This document shows positions 4,264 to 5,023 of a stretch of 5,023 nucleotides of DNA, one piece after another (position 1 is the stretch's first letter; the number at the start of each line of letters is the position of its first letter). This DNA is from JACDAN01 sp035697545 (lineage in GTDB: Bacteria; Actinomycetota; Thermoleophilia; Gaiellales; Gaiellaceae). The stretch covers positions 1-5,023 of the forward strand of contig DASSCT010000039.1 of NCBI GenBank assembly GCA_035697545.1. The letters are read 5' to 3'. The notes under the pieces were generated by a model that was given only the letters and a program-made list of their open reading frames with translations, made no database searches and was not told the origin of the DNA. Position numbers and translations under genes: made by a program.

Positions 4264-5023
4264 TCACGTCGTTGATACCGCTTCCTCCATCGCTTCCTCC
4301 AGCACGCCCTGCGGATACGCAATCACCATCACCTCGCACGGGGCGTGCCGGAGGACGTAGTCGACGGTGGGACTGAAGAAACGGGACTGGCGGCGCCAGC
4401 GCGGCGAGGAGCCCATGATGATCAGGTCGATGTCGCCGCGCTTGGCTTCGTCGACGATCGCCTCCCCGATCGAGCGCGCGCGGGCGATCTTCCCCTCCAC
4501 CGTGACGCCGTGCTCGGCGGCCAAGAGTTTCGCCTCAGCGAGCGAGGCTTCGGCGCGCTCCTCGGCTTCGATCATCTCTGCATCGAGCGGCTTGTCCATC
4601 GGTACGGCGATCACGTGCAGCGCGCTCACCGTCGAGCCTCGTTCCTCGGCGAGCTTGATCGCCGTCGCGAGGACCTCCTCGCCGATCAGCCCGAGCTTCA
4701 TCGGGACGAGGAGCCGTTCGTAGACCCCTTCCACCGCTGGAACCAGGTCCGGCTCGGCTGGCACGACCCGCCCGAGCACGGCGGCCCGGCGGGCCATCCG
4801 CGTGCCGATGTAGACGACCACGCCGAGAAGGAGCCACAGCGGTCCGGCGACTCTGGTCGCCTCGTGGGTCGCCATCGCCGCAATCCAGATCGCGAACGTG
4901 AGCGGAGCGCCGACGAGCGCGGCGATCGGCACCTCCACGCCCCGGATCCGGACGTTGAACGGGACGCGGAACGGGCGCTCCAGCTCCGGCTCGGAGAAGC
5001 GGAGCTTGATAACGGCCAACTGC
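4264..5023 (-). CDS. APC-superfamily permease with C-terminal universal stress protein domain (5' partial)
   Basis: This is the last roughly 252 codons of a larger gene; its N-terminal transmembrane core lies beyond the right edge. The visible part starts within the typical APC permease ending, AVIKLRFSEPELERPFRVP, followed by two membrane helices (about residues 30-50 and 58-75 counted from the TTG at 5019). From residue 99 a cytosolic UspA-like domain begins (GVYERLLVPMKLG), with a GEEVLATAIKLAEERG helix and VSALHVIAVP. It ends with IDLIIMGSSPRWRR and DYVLRHAPCEVMVIAYP. The usual Usp ATP loop (Gly-x2-Gly-x9-Gly-Ser/Thr) is not intact: only GSS (203-205) is kept and the second glycine pair is FSPT (215-218). 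It is probably an amino-acid or cation transporter regulated through its Usp tail; KimA-type APC potassium importers are one alternative. The two RCK genes follow 18 nt downstream. The TTG at 5019 is an internal Leu codon, not a start. Confidence 0.9.
   Translation of the reverse strand, partial: QLAVIKLRFSEPELERPFRVPFNVRIRGVEVPIAALVGAPLTFAIWIAAMATHEATRVAGPLWLLLGVVVYIGTRMARRAAVLGRVVPAEPDLVPAVEGVYERLLVPMKLGLIGEEVLATAIKLAEERGSTVSALHVIAVPMDKPLDAEMIEAEERAEASLAEAKLLAAEHGVTVEGKIARARSIGEAIVDEAKRGDIDLIIMGSSPRWRRQSRFFSPTVDYVLRHAPCEVMVIAYPQGVLEEAMEEAVSTT

Noticed and set aside
3125..4275. Two long plus-strand frames opposite the TrkA genes
   Set aside because: Compositions are the antisense image of real RCK genes with clear nucleotide motifs on the minus strand; no domain or start signal is seen.
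5017..5019. TTG at 5019 as the start of a separate soluble Usp protein
   Set aside because: The frame stays open to the window edge and the first residues are the conserved interior of an APC permease, so the TTG is an internal Leu codon.

Overview
The window is high-GC DNA with tightly packed, often overlapping genes, GTG and TTG starts, and lipoprotein signal peptides. This fits a deep-branching actinobacterium such as Thermoleophilia (Solirubrobacterales or Gaiellales). That placement is inferred from gene style and content, not from a marker gene. I see no rRNA, tRNA, CRISPR, IS element or phage gene.

Left arm (1-1040, minus strand). A cobalamin (B12) riboswitch at 870-1012, with a candidate promoter just upstream, heads a two-gene operon. 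The first gene encodes a secreted DUF4430 protein (the domain related to the C-terminal domain of transcobalamin). The second encodes a DUF4430-type lipoprotein that runs off the left edge. The second gene appears to start at a TTG overlapping the first gene's TGA. Together they look like a B12-controlled extracellular cobalamin-capture module. This is the most interesting part of the window.

Middle (1041-2079, plus strand). A divergent cluster encodes a small VanZ-like membrane protein, a HAD-superfamily protein whose distal catalytic motifs look degenerate, and a 74-residue helical protein of unknown function. The plus and minus operons diverge from a single short AT-rich patch, where a near-symmetrical -10 hexamer can be read on both strands.

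Right arm (2076-5023, minus strand). Read in transcription order, this is the 3' part of an APC-superfamily permease fused to a universal-stress-protein domain, a TrkA protein with only the N-terminal RCK domain, a full TrkA protein (RCK_N plus RCK_C), and a lipoprotein PQQ-type glucose/sorbosone dehydrogenase. The junctions are 18 nt, then overlaps of 1 nt (TGATG) and 4 nt (TTGA), so they probably form one translationally coupled operon. A permease next to paired RCK proteins suggests nucleotide- or ligand-gated cation (potassium) or amino-acid transport. The reason for the dehydrogenase at the end of the operon is unclear.

The two converging operons meet tail to tail. The 74-residue gene and the dehydrogenase gene share one CTAG palindrome as stop codon, inside a strong GC hairpin.
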